Source: Littorina saxatilis (lineage: Eukaryota; Mollusca; Gastropoda; Littorinimorpha; Littorinidae). Taken from it: a stretch of DNA of 64,000 nt. Location: positions 14,183,745-14,247,744 of the forward strand of contig NC_090254.1 of NCBI RefSeq assembly GCF_037325665.1, read 5' to 3'. Position numbers and translations under genes: made by a program. Shown one piece after another: positions 1 to 33,975 of this stretch (positions are counted from its first letter, which is position 1; the number at the start of each line of letters is the position of its first letter). The notes below the pieces were generated by a model. It did no database searches. It saw only the letters and a program-made list of their open reading frames with translations, and was not told the origin of the DNA.

Positions 1-132
1 AAATGCGAGTAAAGTTGCTGAAACAAATGGTTGGTTTGGCGAGTAAAAATACAAAACTTTGCTCTCTGGCTAGTAAATTATGAGAAGTACTAGCCAAAGG
101 CCAGTGCCCCATTTCGTGGACTTTCAGCGCTG
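1..132. repeat. MITE copy (CAG-ended, 5-bp TSD family), cut by window edge
   Basis: This stretch matches the right part of the complete copy at 3753-3935 (shared words such as AAATGCGAGTAAAGT and GCTCTCTGGCTAGTA) and ends in GGACTTTCAGCGCTG. Its left end lies outside the window. It is non-coding. Confidence 0.75.
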
Positions 133-1347
133 ACCAGACGAGAGTTGCTGCCCTTTTGTGGAAAACAAAAGTTTTTGAAACAAACTTGTGTTTTTTGACA
201 TCTGCAAATGGAGCTATTTTAAAATAAAAGGTTGCAATTTCAGCCTACGACATCCTTCTCCTTAGAGAACAATGCCTTTTGAGCCGATTTTGTGAAAACA
301 CGCGCGCATGAAACAATACAGGAGGGAAGTTACCCAGATTTTCAACAACAAAATTACCACGGATGACTGTTGCGCTCTGACAAAGCCAGGACATTCAGTC
401 GATTGCCAGTGGATTGAGTATGTTAAACAAGTGTGGCAGTATGCAAGATAATAATCTTAACTCAAATAAAAGGTCAAAGCGGAAAACATTCAACTATTTT
501 GTCAAATGTACTGAAAGCAATAGCATACAAAATGCCTTCTTGCTCGTCAACTGTAATCTTCAGAAGCAGTAATTGTGCAATAATATGGTTATAAAAGAAA
601 GTTCACGGTGGGGTTTTTTCCGTAATGCTGAGCCTGTCAGTCCATATTTAAGGACAAATTAAGAATATCGTCCTCCAGCAGGGGTGCCACCAGTAAGAAG
701 CAAATCATAATTAATATGAACATCCCTGGCAAAATATAAAAATAAAATGTTCTTTTTAAGTTCTTATTCAGCGGCCTTTTTTATAGTATAAACTGTGTAT
801 GAAATTAACCCGGATTCACTGTAGCGTAATATGCCAACATAGATCATAAAACTAAAATGTCACCACATTTCTCGAGAAATCCCAGTTAAAAAAAGGTTTA
901 AATGTAACAACATAAACAAATGTACGTTCTTTGCCATATTCGGCTTCTTTTCAGCCACTGGAACCAAAAAAGCATAATGATTAATTAAAAAATATTACGC
1001 GCAGCTAAGTGTGACACTGACATTTTTTGGAGCCCCGATGTCTCATGCGGTCATTGTCGAACTGAGAATAGGGGAGACGGTTTACAGTTATATTATTTGA
1101 TTGTGTAAGTAATGAAACAGTCTTCGTTCATTTCATACCAAAACCATCTCTGTGCTGTTAATTTTACAGTTTCTACAAGTAAAATACTAATTCTCGATCA
1201 TTTGATCACAACTTGTATGTACCGTAATCTGCAAATATCACGCTGCACACTTCTTAAGTAAGCGAAACTGCACAACATAAGTCCAGACCTTGTGCTCTAA
1301 AATGAAAGAAATAAGAGCTTAGTACGCGTATGCCGTGAAATACTTAC
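133..1347. other. No gene recognised; AT-rich intergenic or downstream lectin-gene intron
   Basis: No open frame with recognisable protein and no element ends were found. If the lectin gene continues to the left, this is its intron. Confidence 0.5.
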
Positions 1348-22135
<20,788 letters not shown>

Positions 22136-23426
22136 TGCATTAAATTCAAAGCAAACTGCTTTCTTGCGAAAGACACAAATGAAGTTTGTTCCCCCATCTT
22201 TAACGAACTGGAAAATTGTGTTGAGCAAAATGACCCAATCGCAGTAAAATGCACACCTTGACGTCATTGTTTGTTAAAATACATTCGAGCGTTCGAGTCT
22301 CGGTCACGGTCACCGAACGACGTAGTCTTTGAAAGCCTGGAAGAAATTACAGAAGCGAGCTTTTTCATGATCCGCTCTAACTGAGACCATTATTTTTAAT
22401 AATCACTGAGACGAGGTGTGTAACCTCTTTTTATACAACTCCTGCAATGCAACCGAGGGGTGGATTAAATCTAGTTGATTATTTTTAGACAAGTGAGAAA
22501 TTAGAACGAACTACTTTGATTACACCAAAAATCACACGTGGATTATTCGAAGTAAGAATAAAGAGGGCTAACAAATAATCAACACTAGAATTTATTTTTA
22601 GAACATTTGAAACCCAGACGATTGGACCCTGTTGCGGAAGAATACGTACAACGTTGACTCAAAACTGTAACAACAATGGCTGACGTGTATGAAGTAGCCT
22701 ACACGCATACCTCGCCAGGTTTGTTTCTGTGACTAGTCGACAGACGATGCCATTTGCTTTGTGTGTGTTTTTGTTGTTGCTTACTGTACGTGTAAAATCC
22801 AGTTCTTTAACAGGCAACAAACCTTGTAAATTTCCAGAAGCTGCAATCTGAAGCGACCTATCTCTGATTCTAGCAGACGATCTCTCCAATGTTTAACACA
22901 AAATCAGCAAACTCTCCTGTCACATAGAACGTCCATTATATAGTGCAATGTTGAAATGAAGTTACCGGTCTGAAACATTTAGTCGTTTCTTCTGAGACAA
23001 TCCTTGTTCTCTTATCATCTACAGATTTACCGCAGTCTTCACCACGCGAATTCACAACAGAAGTCAGACTTTCGAACATATATACAATCTACGTAGGCAA
23101 GCACGATACGTCATGACGTCATATGATTCCTAGCATATTGACGTAATGCTAAACATCAGGTTATCCCGAGTTTTCTCCGTAATACATGTCCGTGGGTTTT
23201 TCAATGTTCGGTTATTTCCGTGGCTTCATGCGGAAAGGGAACCGTCGTCTGCTATCAACGACATGGACCATTCTGGTCCTTGTTGCTGACAAAAACATGA
23301 TTTTAACTATTGTGTTTTAATCGTAGCAATGGGGTCCGATATTTAGACCAGACAAGTATAATGCCGACGAGTCGGAGACTAAGAATAAAGTAAAAGAATA
23401 GGGACTATTTGAATGACGAACATTTG
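22136..23426. other. Upstream region of the signal-peptide exon; no gene
   Basis: It may hold the promoter. No TATA element in a position that decides a start. The segment at 23320-23360 (ATCGTAGCAATGGGGTCC) is similar to 60306-60350, so it is a repeat fragment. Confidence 0.4.
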
Positions 23427-24054
23427 CAGGGCCGGACTACCGGGGGGTTATGGGGGTTGCGCAACCCCCCCCCCCCCCAGCCTAAACATGTACCTTACTT
23501 ATTTAATTTTTTATTTTATTATTGGTTATTTTATGCCGTTTCATGCAAGGAGCGACCATTTTCCTATCTCAGAATATGACCTACCCGTCAGCTTCAGGAG
23601 GCTTCGCCCCCTGACCCCCACAACGAGGGGGGGGGGTGGGTTCTAGGGTTTCCGGACCCCCCCCCCCCCCCAGCCAAAAAATAAAAATATTGAATGAGGT
23701 ATGCATTTCTTTATTTTACATTGAGTTTCAATTTTTGGGGTATTAATCAGTGACAAAATCTGCTGCCTGAAACTGGTAATGATCATCCTCAGAATGCACC
23801 AGATTGCACCATTTTGCATTCTTTTTTTCAAAATTTTCTGGGGGGGGGGCATGCCCCCGGACCCCCCTAGCAAGCTAGGCGCTTTGCGCCGTCGGCTCAG
23901 CACTTCGCGCCTTCACACCCATATCTTCACAATATACTTTTGAAAAAAAACAGTCATAAAATGAACTGATCCGCCCCTGCCGCCAGGGGGGACATCCCCC
24001 TGGGCCACCACTGGCAACCCCCCCCCCCCCTCCTCTTCGCCTAGTCCGGCCCTG
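23427..24054. mobile_element. CAGGGCCGGACTA MITE with 5-bp TSD ATTTG, carrying a nested insertion
   Basis: The ends are CAGGGCCGGACTA and its inverse; ATTTG flanks at 23422-23426 and 24055-24059. Outer parts match 31909-32193. About 350 bp more (roughly 23630-23985, ending GATCCGCCCCTG) are a nested relative with poly-C/G stretches. Non-coding. Confidence 0.85.
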
Positions 24055-24150
24055 ATTTGACACTCTGAGTGATTAGGCTGAAATGAAATTGCGTACAAAA
24101 TGTCGTCTGCATGACTGCATGTTTGACCCGTGTTGTTCGTTGTATAAATA

Positions 24151-24440
24151 GCTTAAACAATGACCACGAGTTGATTACTGGAAAATAAACCACTCGTGGG
24201 TATTTGCAGCCGCTTGGTAAATCACTCGTGTGCTCCGCACACTCGTGAATTACCAAGCGGCTGCAAATACCCACTCGTGGGTATTTGCAGCCGCTCGTGG
24301 GTATTTGTACCCACTCGTGGGTATTTGCAGCCGCTTGGTAAATCACTCGTGTGCTCCGCACACTCGTGAATTACCAAGCGGCTGCAAATACCCACTCGTG
24401 GTTTATTTTCCAGTAATCAACTCGTGGTCATTGTTTAAGC
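24151..24440. repeat. 290-bp near-perfect palindrome with internal duplication
   Basis: GCTTAAACAATGACCACGAG at the left edge returns inverted at the right edge. Inside, a module around GTATTTGCAGCCGCTTGG, CACTCGTGTG, CTCCGC and CACACTCGTG occurs twice, each half itself palindromic. It can fold into one large or two smaller cruciforms. No target duplication was found. Confidence 0.85.
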
Positions 24441-24453
24441 TCTTTATTCCTCC

Positions 24454-24524
24454 CACAGGCACTCGTCACGAGGTGGGCGGGGCCCGCCCACTTTGATCCC
24501 GTCCGCTCGTGACGAGTGCCTGTG
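24454..24524. mobile_element. 71-bp miniature element with 8-bp TSD ATTCCTCC
   Basis: Inverted ends CACAGGCACTCGTCACGAG and CTCGTGACGAGTGCCTGTG (19 bp, perfect) make up over half of the element. ATTCCTCC lies at 24446-24453 and 24525-24532. An 8-bp duplication fits hAT. It contains a GC-rich core. Confidence 0.9.
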
Positions 24525-24795
24525 ATTCCTCCTTTCTTCAGTTATTCAAAGAAAAAAGAGTTTTTGTGCGAAAGTTTGATCGAATCATATTCACTGACTC
24601 AACCAGTCTACCTGCGCAGGCGATTGAAAAATACGCGGTTGTATAGTTCAGGGAAAATCATTCAATTCTGTCAACACTTCTTGTCCGTTTCCCTGTTTTG
24701 GACTAAAATCAAGTACACAGTTATGTTGTTATTCTGCTGTGGCGGTAAAGGCAGATTGTGTGTGTTCTGTTCATGTTTTGGTATCGCTTAGGAAA

Positions 24796-27201
<2,406 letters not shown>

Positions 27202-27869
27202 GGAAATGTTCTAGGGGACTAGCAGACGAACTTTAGCACCCGTGTTCCAACGTTAAAAACTGTATGAAGTTCAGTTTTATGGGGCAAAATAATGTATGAA
27301 ACCGCTGTATATTCCTTAAATTGATGAGATGTGTGCACTTGGTTGCGTGTGATCTGTTTATAAAATGAAATATTATCGAAAACTTACCGTCGGATTGCAG
27401 TCTTTTGTCAAAGCAACTCAGTTCAGAAAATTTGGAAGGGGAACTACTCTCGAGAGTTACTTGCCTTGGAAGTTTGCTTGCACTCATAAGAGATCTAAAG
27501 CGAGTTTCTCTGCACTGATCGTTAGATTTGGGTTTAGAAAACAACCAAACTCATGGATTTTATATGGAGATTAATGTGTTCAAGCCTTTAGTTGCTAGTT
27601 TAAATGCAGTATGTTTGTATTGTTTGGTCTAGAGATGTATATTTCGTACATTAGAGCGTTCGGAACTTTTCAATCGCTAAAGTAGTTCCTCAAAGTCTAG
27701 CTCATCAACCTGTGAGCTATCGAGGATTCAGGCCCGTTGCTGGGCAAGTGATTTTGGTTGTTGGGTAAGATACCGAAAAATAACTAGCCCTAGTACACGT
27801 TTACAGAGAGAAAGAAGCAGAGGGGGGAATAATCTGTGATCGATGGCGAGTGAACCCATCCTAACTATC
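27202..27869. other. Non-coding, nothing recognised
   Basis: Frames at 27233-27574 on both strands mirror each other and show no domain. Confidence 0.4.
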
Positions 27870-27981
27870 CATAGATGTGTATTGACGGGATCGCCAACTC
27901 GTTGCGCGCGCTCACCAAGTAGCGGAAAGCGGAAAAGACGATTTTGACAGTAACTTTACTTCCGGTGCAGTCTTTCAACAC

Positions 27982-28435
27982 ATGGAGAAGAAGGAGAATT
28001 TCGAAGGGGAGGTGGAGTTTGTGGCTGAGGTATGTGAAAAGCAAACAAAGCAATACAAAAAGATCATTGCTGATGATTGAAATGAGTCATGTGAATCAAC
28101 AATAAAGATTGATTGTGGACGGCACGTCATTATTTTTGTTTTTAACACTTGAAACGCGAGAGCATCTGACACACTGGTAAATCCGAAGCTGTGCACGCAA
28201 GCTGATCAGCAGATCGTTTTTCTGCAGAATTCTCGCTCACATCGGCCACTATTTTAGCTCAGCGAACCGACAAATTTGCAACAGAACAATTTCTGAATGT
28301 TAGAAATTCGGCTGTAGATTTATAGATACCCTTTCTATTCCATGGTTGTTGTTTTTTCAGGGGGAAAGTACCGACATCTCAATCGCTGAAAAGATGACAG
28401 CATCACCACAAAAGAAACTCTAAGAATTGCCAAAA
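27982..28435 (+). CDS. Transposon gene, exons 1 and 2 (left arm)
   Basis: Exon 1 (27982-28029) encodes MEKKENFEGEVEFVAE and ends at donor GTATGT, phase 0. Exon 2 (28361-28435) follows acceptor GTTTTTTCAG and reads GESTDISIAEKMTASPQKKL, then a stop codon, ELPK, and donor GTAAGT. The right-arm copy lacks that stop (CAA there, TAA here) and has GFSSTD at the start. The splice sites are conserved in both arms, which supports the exon reading. Product unknown; it begins acidic and then basic. Confidence 0.6.
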
Positions 28436-28577
28436 GTAAGTAAAAATATTGACAGATCTATGTAAAAGACCATGAAAATTTAGAACTGGAACAACAGATA
28501 TTCAAGAAATAACCGATAAGTGATATATTCTTCTTCTTTCTTTAGACTGCCGCCTTCATCAAGGTGAAGATTCTGCA

Positions 28578-28712
28578 GACAATTATTAACTATGCCTGAG
28601 CAATTTTGCCAGGAAAGACCCTTTTGTCAATCGTGGGATCTTTAACGTGCACACCCAATGTAGTGTACACGGGGGGAGGGTTCGGACACCGAAGAGAGTC
28701 TGCACACAACTG
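28578..28712 (-). mobile_element. Central fragment of the tRNA-SINE
   Basis: It matches 11190-11325 (AATTTTGCCAGGAAAGACCC to GAGAGTCTGCACACAA). The right arm of the host transposon has GATATATTATAACTGAACC at this place, which is the empty site (34715-34735). Some flanking bases (CTTCTTCTTTC) came with it. Confidence 0.8.
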
Positions 28713-28880
28713 AACCATTGATTGATTTGAATGTACATCATGCATGGAAGTTAAAAATGGTGCAGGAACTGAAGTCAGATCAACACATCAAAAAGATCAG
28801 TGCAATATATTTGTTTTCTCTCCCCTCTTGCATAATTCTGTTTTGATATAGTCTATATGCTTGATGTCTTCTGTTGTTTT

Positions 28881-29687
28881 TGACTCACATGCGAAGCAAA
28901 AGTGAGTCTATGTACTCACCCGAGTCGTCCGTCCGTCCGTCCGTCCGTCCGGCCGGCCGTCCGGCCGTCCGGAAAACTTTAACGTTGGATATTTCTTGGA
29001 CACTATTCAGTCTATCAGTACCAAATTTGGCAAGATGGTGTATGATGACAAGGCCCCAAAAAACATACATAGCATCTTGACCTTGCTTCAAGGTCAAGGT
29101 CGCAGGGGCCATAAATGTTGTCTAAAAAACAGCTATTTTTCACATTTTTCACATTTTCTCTGAAGTTTTTGAGATTGAATACCTCACCTATATATGATAT
29201 ATAGGGCAAAGTAAGCCCCATCTTTTGATACCAGTTTGGTTAACCTTGCTTCAAGGTCAAGGTCACAGGAGCTCTTCAAAGTTGGATTGTATACATATTT
29301 TGAAGTGACCTTGACCCTGAACTATGGAAGATAACTGTTTCAAACTTAAAAATTATGTGGGGCACATGTTATGCTTTCATCATGAGACACATTTGGTCAC
29401 ATATGATCAAGGTCAAGGTCACTTTGACCCTTATGAAATGTGACCAAAATAAGGTAGTGAACCACTGAAAGTGACCATATCTCATGGTAGAAAGAGCCAA
29501 TAAGCACTATTGTACTTCCTATGTCTTGAATTAACAGCTTTGTGTTGCATGACCTTGGATGACCTTGACCTTGGGTCAAGGTCACATGTATTTTGGTAGG
29601 AAAAATGTGTAAAGCAGTTCTTAGTGTATGATGTCATTGCTAGGTTTAGGTCAAGCATGTGAGTCGTATGGGCTTTGCCCTTCTTGT
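28881..29687 (+). mobile_element. Helentron-like element, family A, complete copy
   Basis: 5' TGACTCACATGCGAAGCAAA and GTGAGTC hairpin partner, GTCCGTCC repeats at 28928-28970, six TCAAGGTCA-type words, then GCATGTGAGTC, GGGCTTTGCCC and CTTCTTGT. It sits in a T run. Confidence 0.85.
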
Positions 29688-29701
29688 TAAGACCTGATTT
29701 T

Positions 29702-30948
29702 TGACTCACATGCGAAGCAAAAGTGAGTCTATGTACTCACCCGAGTCGTCCGTCCAGGAAAACTTTAACGTTGGATATTTCTTGAACACTATTCAGTCTA
29801 TCAGTACCAAATTTGGCAAGATGGTGTATGATGACAAGGCCCCAAAAAACATACATAGCATCTTGACCTTGCTTCAAGGTCAAGGTCGCAGGGGCCATAA
29901 ATGTTGCCTAAAAAACAGCTATTTTTGAGTCACTTGAGAAAAAAAGCCATCCGGCCGGCCGTCCGTAGACACCACCTTAACGTTGGACTTTTCTCGGAAA
30001 CTATCAAAGCGATCGGGCTCATATTTTGTTTAGTCGTGACCTCCAATGACCTCTACACTTTAACGATGGTTTCGTTGACCTTTGACCTTTTTCAAGGTCA
30101 CAGGTCAGCGTCAAAGGAAAAATTAGACATTTTATATCTTTGACAAAGTTCATCGGATGTGATTGAAACTTTGTAGGATTATTCTTTACATCAAAGTATT
30201 TACATCTGTAGCCTTTTACGAACGTTATCAGAAAAACAAGGGAGATAACTAGCCTTTTCTGTTCGGCAACACACAACTTAACGTTGGGCTTTTCTCGGAA
30301 ACTATAAAAGTGACCGGGCTCAAATTTTATGTGAACGTGACTCCCAGTGACCTCTACACTTTGACGTCTGCTTCGGTGACCTTTGACCTTTTTCAAGGTC
30401 ATAATATTCAGAACTGCGAAAGTGACTCGATCGAGCGTTTGCTCTTCTTGTTCACATTTTTCCCATTTTCTCTGAAGTTTTTGAGATTGAATACCTCACC
30501 TATATATGATATATAGGGCAAAGTAAGCCCCATCTTTTGATACCAGTTTGGTTTACCTTGCTTCGAGGTCAAGGTCACAGGAGCTCTTCAAAGTTGGATT
30601 GTATACATATTTTGAAGTGACCTTGACCCTGAACTATGGAAGATAACTGTTTCAAACTTAAGAATTATGTGGGGCACATGTTATGCTTTCATCATGAGAC
30701 ACATTTGGTCACATATGATCAAGGTCAAGGTCACTTTGACCCTTATGAAATGTGACCAAAATAAGGTAGTGAACCACTAAAAGTGACCATATCTCATGGT
30801 AGAAAGAGCCAATAAGCACTATTGTACTTCCTATGTCTTGAATTAACAGCTTTGTGTTGCATGACCTTGACCTTGGGTCAAGGTCACATGTATTTTGGTA
30901 GGAAAAATGTGTAAAGCATGTGAGTCGTATGGGCTTTGCCCTTCTTGT
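29702..30948 (+). mobile_element. Helentron-like element, family A, second copy in tandem
   Basis: Same ends as the copy 14 bases upstream. It has fewer GTCC units and is itself interrupted at 29926-30451. Together the two copies fill one site: the sequence on either side (GTTGTTTTT and AAATTCATTG) is joined in the other transposon arm at 34537-34555. Confidence 0.85.
29926..30451 (+). mobile_element. Helentron-like element, family D, nested in family A
   Basis: 5' TGAGTCACTTGAG, GTCCGTAG-type G/C block, internal duplicated unit (CTTTTCTCGGAAACTAT and TGACCTTTGACCTTTTTC each twice), inverse AAGTGACTC, GAGCGTTTGCTC hairpin and CTTCTTGT 3'. The target AGCTATTTTTCACATTT is intact in the sister copies, so the borders are certain to within the T run. 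Confidence 0.85.
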
Positions 30949-31100
30949 TAAATTCATTGTCACTTCTAAATTGCATGCTTTATTGCAGAACGCTTGTTCT
31001 TTCTGCCTTTCAACTGCCTTTCACCGGAGCTCAGAGAGCTTGTCGACCTATTCTCCACCAAATCGTTCAACTTCAAACGTCTATCAACTGCCATTAATAG
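30949..31100 (+). CDS. Transposon gene, exon 3 region (left arm)
   Basis: After acceptor TGCTTTATTGCAG (30989) the frame starts NACSFCLSTAFHRSSE; the right-arm counterpart (34429-34506, -) reads NACAAIKNDNCLSPELRGLV. The left copy has a local rearrangement, so its frame diverges. Shown for the conserved splice site. Confidence 0.4.
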
Positions 31101-31184
31101 CTATCATCCAGCTATTTGTATGGACAGTTAGACTTATTTCTCTAGAAATTTAGTTTTACTAAGGGTTTATTGTTCTGCTTTTTT

Positions 31185-31351
31185 TCAGACATTCCGTCCC
31201 GCACCAGAATTGCCAGAGGTTGTTGCAACTACAACTTTGAAGAACTGTGTCGTGATGTACAGCAGCTTCCCGAGTCGTGGTGCCTCGCGAAGAACGAGGG
31301 GAACCAGGTGGTTAAGGTTGTTGTGCTGGAGCCTGGAGGCCAGCTTGGTTA
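31185..31351 (+). CDS. Transposon exon, unknown product
   Basis: After acceptor CTGCTTTTTTTCAG an open frame reads DIPSRTRIARGCCNYNFEEL, then CRDVQQLPESWCLAKNEG and VVKVVVLEPGG. It ends at a possible donor G|GTTAAG. The composition is clearly protein-like; the family is not known to me. It lies in the same orientation as left-arm exons 1-3. Confidence 0.5.
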
Positions 31352-31908
31352 AGGTTTGACTTTGAGTCAGCATTTTCAGTGATTTTTCTACGCAGCCGAT
31401 GGTGTTTGGATTTAAAGTGTAAAGGAAAAAGTCCCTCCTGAAGCAGCGTGCTGCAGTTTAGACTGGCTTGGCGACAGTGTTGAAGTGAGTGACAAGTAAC
31501 ATTTTCAGTAAATTGCTTTGTGTTACAATTAATCAACACCAATTCTGAGCCAAGAGAATGATTTTTTATTTTTTTTTCATTTGGAATGTTGTGTTTTATA
31601 GGTTAGGTGTGGAAAATTGGATTTGACTGTAAAGCTCTTTAGCAGAGAATGTAAATAAACTTGACCAAGAAATTATTGCGACAAATTTTAAACTCCCAAA
31701 TTAAAGCATCGATTAATTCCCGTTAATTAATTAATTAAATTAAATGTCACAAGAATTTATGCTTTAATTTGGGTGCAACATGTTGAAACTTTGTTTGAGA
31801 ATGTATCTACTTCATTGATTAAATATATGCATGTGTATGAATAGGAATCTTTCTTGTGTCAAATTGTGCGAATTGAGACTGAGTGAGATAGTGAATGTTG
31901 GTACATTA
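31352..31908. other. Transposon interior, non-coding
   Basis: No domain or element end seen. Confidence 0.4.
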
Positions 31909-32193
31909 CAGGGCCGGACTAAGCAAAGAGGAGGGGGGGGGGCGGCGGGGGGGGGGGCGGCGGGGGGGTTGCCAGTGGTGGTCCAGGGGGATGTTCCTCT
32001 GCCCCTTGTTGGGGTCAGGGGAAGGGTAGGTCATATTCTGAGATAGGAAAATGGTCGCTCCTTGCATGAAACAGCATAAAATAAACAATAATACATTTTT
32101 TTTAAATAAGTGAGGTACATGTTTAGGTTGGGGAGGGGGGGGGGTTGCATAACCCCCCCCCCCCCCCCTCCCGGTAGCCCTAGTCCGGCCCTG
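31909..32193. mobile_element. 285-bp CAGGGCCGGACTA MITE with 5-bp TSD CATTA
   Basis: Ends CAGGGCCGGACTA inverted; CATTA at 31904-31908 and 32194-32198. It is the uninterrupted relative of 23427-24054 and contains the same GGTAGGTCATATTCTGAGAT stretch. G and C homopolymer runs at both subterminal sites. Confidence 0.9.
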
Positions 32194-32304
32194 CATTAAT
32201 TGTCACTGTATGGTGTGTGTGTGTGTCACTGTGACCAAAGATACATATTATTATGCTCTATTTGAGTTCATACAACTTCCAATTCCATTCAAACGTTAAC
32301 AAAG

Positions 32305-32366
32305 TGTTGCTTTCTTTCTTTCTTTCTTTATTTGGTGTTTAACGTCGTTTTCAACCATTCAAGGTT
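32305..32366 (-). mobile_element. Short 3' end of the AAACGACGTTAAACACC SINE/LINE family
   Basis: On the - strand: TTGAATGGTTGAAAACGACG, TTAAACACCAAATAAAG and (AAAG)n. Strongly 5'-truncated. Confidence 0.8.
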
Positions 32367-33206
32367 ATAACAAAGTGTTGCTGGTATGCGACTGAACATG
32401 TTCTATTAGGAAAGCAAAGCAAATTCCAGTGTACATAGTGGTCAACATAAAAACAGACGCATCGATGCAAGACATTTATCAAGTGGCTGACAATTGATTT
32501 TGAAATGAAAACTGTTTGCAAAATATCTCGCTGTCAAAATTATATTTTGAACAAGTACATAAAGGAATTAGGTTTGAACCATAGGAAAATGAATATGTTT
32601 CAATTTTTCATGTTGCAGACTTAAATTTACATGGACTGATGAAAATACAGAACAGGCACTGAACAAGCCATGTGATACAATACTGAACCAAATAGGAAGA
32701 GAAGTACATTTTAACGACAGCAGATTTTAACACAAAAAATTGACACCTAAGACAACAATCAAGAAGTTCAAATTCAATGTACATGCACTTGATCAGATAG
32801 GATAGTTTGTACTGCATGAAGAAAGATCATACACAACACACAACAGAGATCCTTCCTGATTGTTCTCAACATTGTATGTTTTCAGCTTTTTCCTCAAACT
32901 CCTTTCTTTCCATGTGCATTTCATTTTGTCCAACATTGTATGTTTTCGGCTTTTTCCTCAGTCTTTTCTTTCCATGTACATTTCATTTTGTCCATCATTG
33001 TCTTCAGTTTGTGGTGGAGTCTTATTTAAAAAAAAAACAGAACATTTTGCAAAGTGTCTTCTTGAACAGCTTGTGAAAGATCAAATGAATACAAAGTGTC
33101 ATAAAAACACACCGGAACAGCATCACTGTTCCTGCATGGTTCAATAAAGTCATCTGCTTTTGCCTGTGTGTTGATGCACAGGTTTCCCAGAAAATATGTT
33201 CCATGG
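32367..33206. other. Transposon interior; local duplication
   Basis: CTCCTTTCTTTCCATGTGCA..TTTTGTCCAACATTGTATGTTTTC occurs nearly twice (32870-32990). On the - strand between 33020 and 33200 a frame (FIEPCRNSDAVPVCFYDTLY) may be the continuation of the coding piece at 33436. Confidence 0.4.
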
Positions 33207-33446
33207 ACATCAAATCACCAAAGGGAAGTAATCGCTCTTTATGCATACGACATGTGTAATAGATTAAGCGAGAGTTGTACGGAACCTTTTCTCCTGGCAC
33301 GAGAGGATGAAAGTCGCTTGTATATTTCAATGCTTGTTATTCTCTCAGGTGCCAGGAGAAAAGGTTTTGTACAGCTCTCGCTTACTCTATTACACAGTCA
33401 TGTCGTATGAATAAAGAGCAATTACTTCCCTTTGGTTATTTGATAT
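33207..33446. mobile_element. 240-bp foldback element
   Basis: TCAAATCACCAAAGGGAAGT and following CGCTCTTTATGCATACGACA return inverted at the right end. Inside is TTTTCTCCTGGCAC and its inverse. Half a copy occurs at 60766-60905. It interrupts the - strand coding piece that starts at 33760. Confidence 0.8.
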
Positions 33447-33760
33447 CATCAACGCTTTGCCTCATTCTGTTTAAGATTTCTGCTTTGTGTTGCATGGACA
33501 GACACATCTGCAATACATTGGGCTTGACAAAGGTCAGTTTGCCCTTGTTCAGCATGCTTGTCATGTCAGGGGTGGTTTCACTCTTTTCACTGTAGTATTC
33601 AGGTGCGCAAGTCAGGGCTTCCAAACACTGCAATTTCTCATCTCTGTACGCACTCTTTTGGAGACACCAAACTCTCTGTTTTAGCTTTTTGGCAACACAT
33701 CCTCCAACATACTTTGCTTTGTCCTCTTCATCCTCTTTGATTTCTAATGCACTTACTGGT
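33436..33760 (-). CDS. C-terminal coding piece of the 8-bp-TSD transposon
   Basis: The frame reads VSALEIKEDEEDKAKYVGGC, VAKKLKQRVWCLQKS, later LQCLEALTCAPEYYSEKS and KGKLTFVKPNVLQMCLSMQ, to a stop created where the foldback begins. K-Y-V-G-G-C-V-A-K-K-L recalls the Y-x-x-G-Y-x-x-x-K-L motif near the C terminus of several eukaryotic cut-and-paste transposases (P/THAP9- and KDZ-like groups). Probably transposase, but no catalytic acidic triad can be assigned. Confidence 0.5.
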
Positions 33761-33879
33761 TCCCTAGTTTTTCTTCATAGGCCTTTAAGACACCAACAGT
33801 ATAAACATGTTCAAGGCAATCCAGGCTGAAACTGCAGGGGATATTGTCAACTCAGTAATGCCTGAATGCTGGGTTGAAA

Positions 33880-33975
33880 AAGCAGAGTAGTACCTGGCCC
33901 ATGCCTTCTCCTTGGCAGCATTCCCAACCTTGCCTCAGGGAACTAGGCAGTCATGAAGAAGCAGAAGTTTCTCTT
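33880..33975 (-). CDS. Transposon coding exon with one stop
   Basis: After acceptor TCTGTGTTTTAG the frame reads ADLEEKLLLLHDCLVP, a stop codon, GKVGNAAKEKAWARYYSA. Protein-like on both sides of the stop, so a decayed exon between the exon-3 copy (34429) and the C-terminal piece (33760). Confidence 0.4.
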
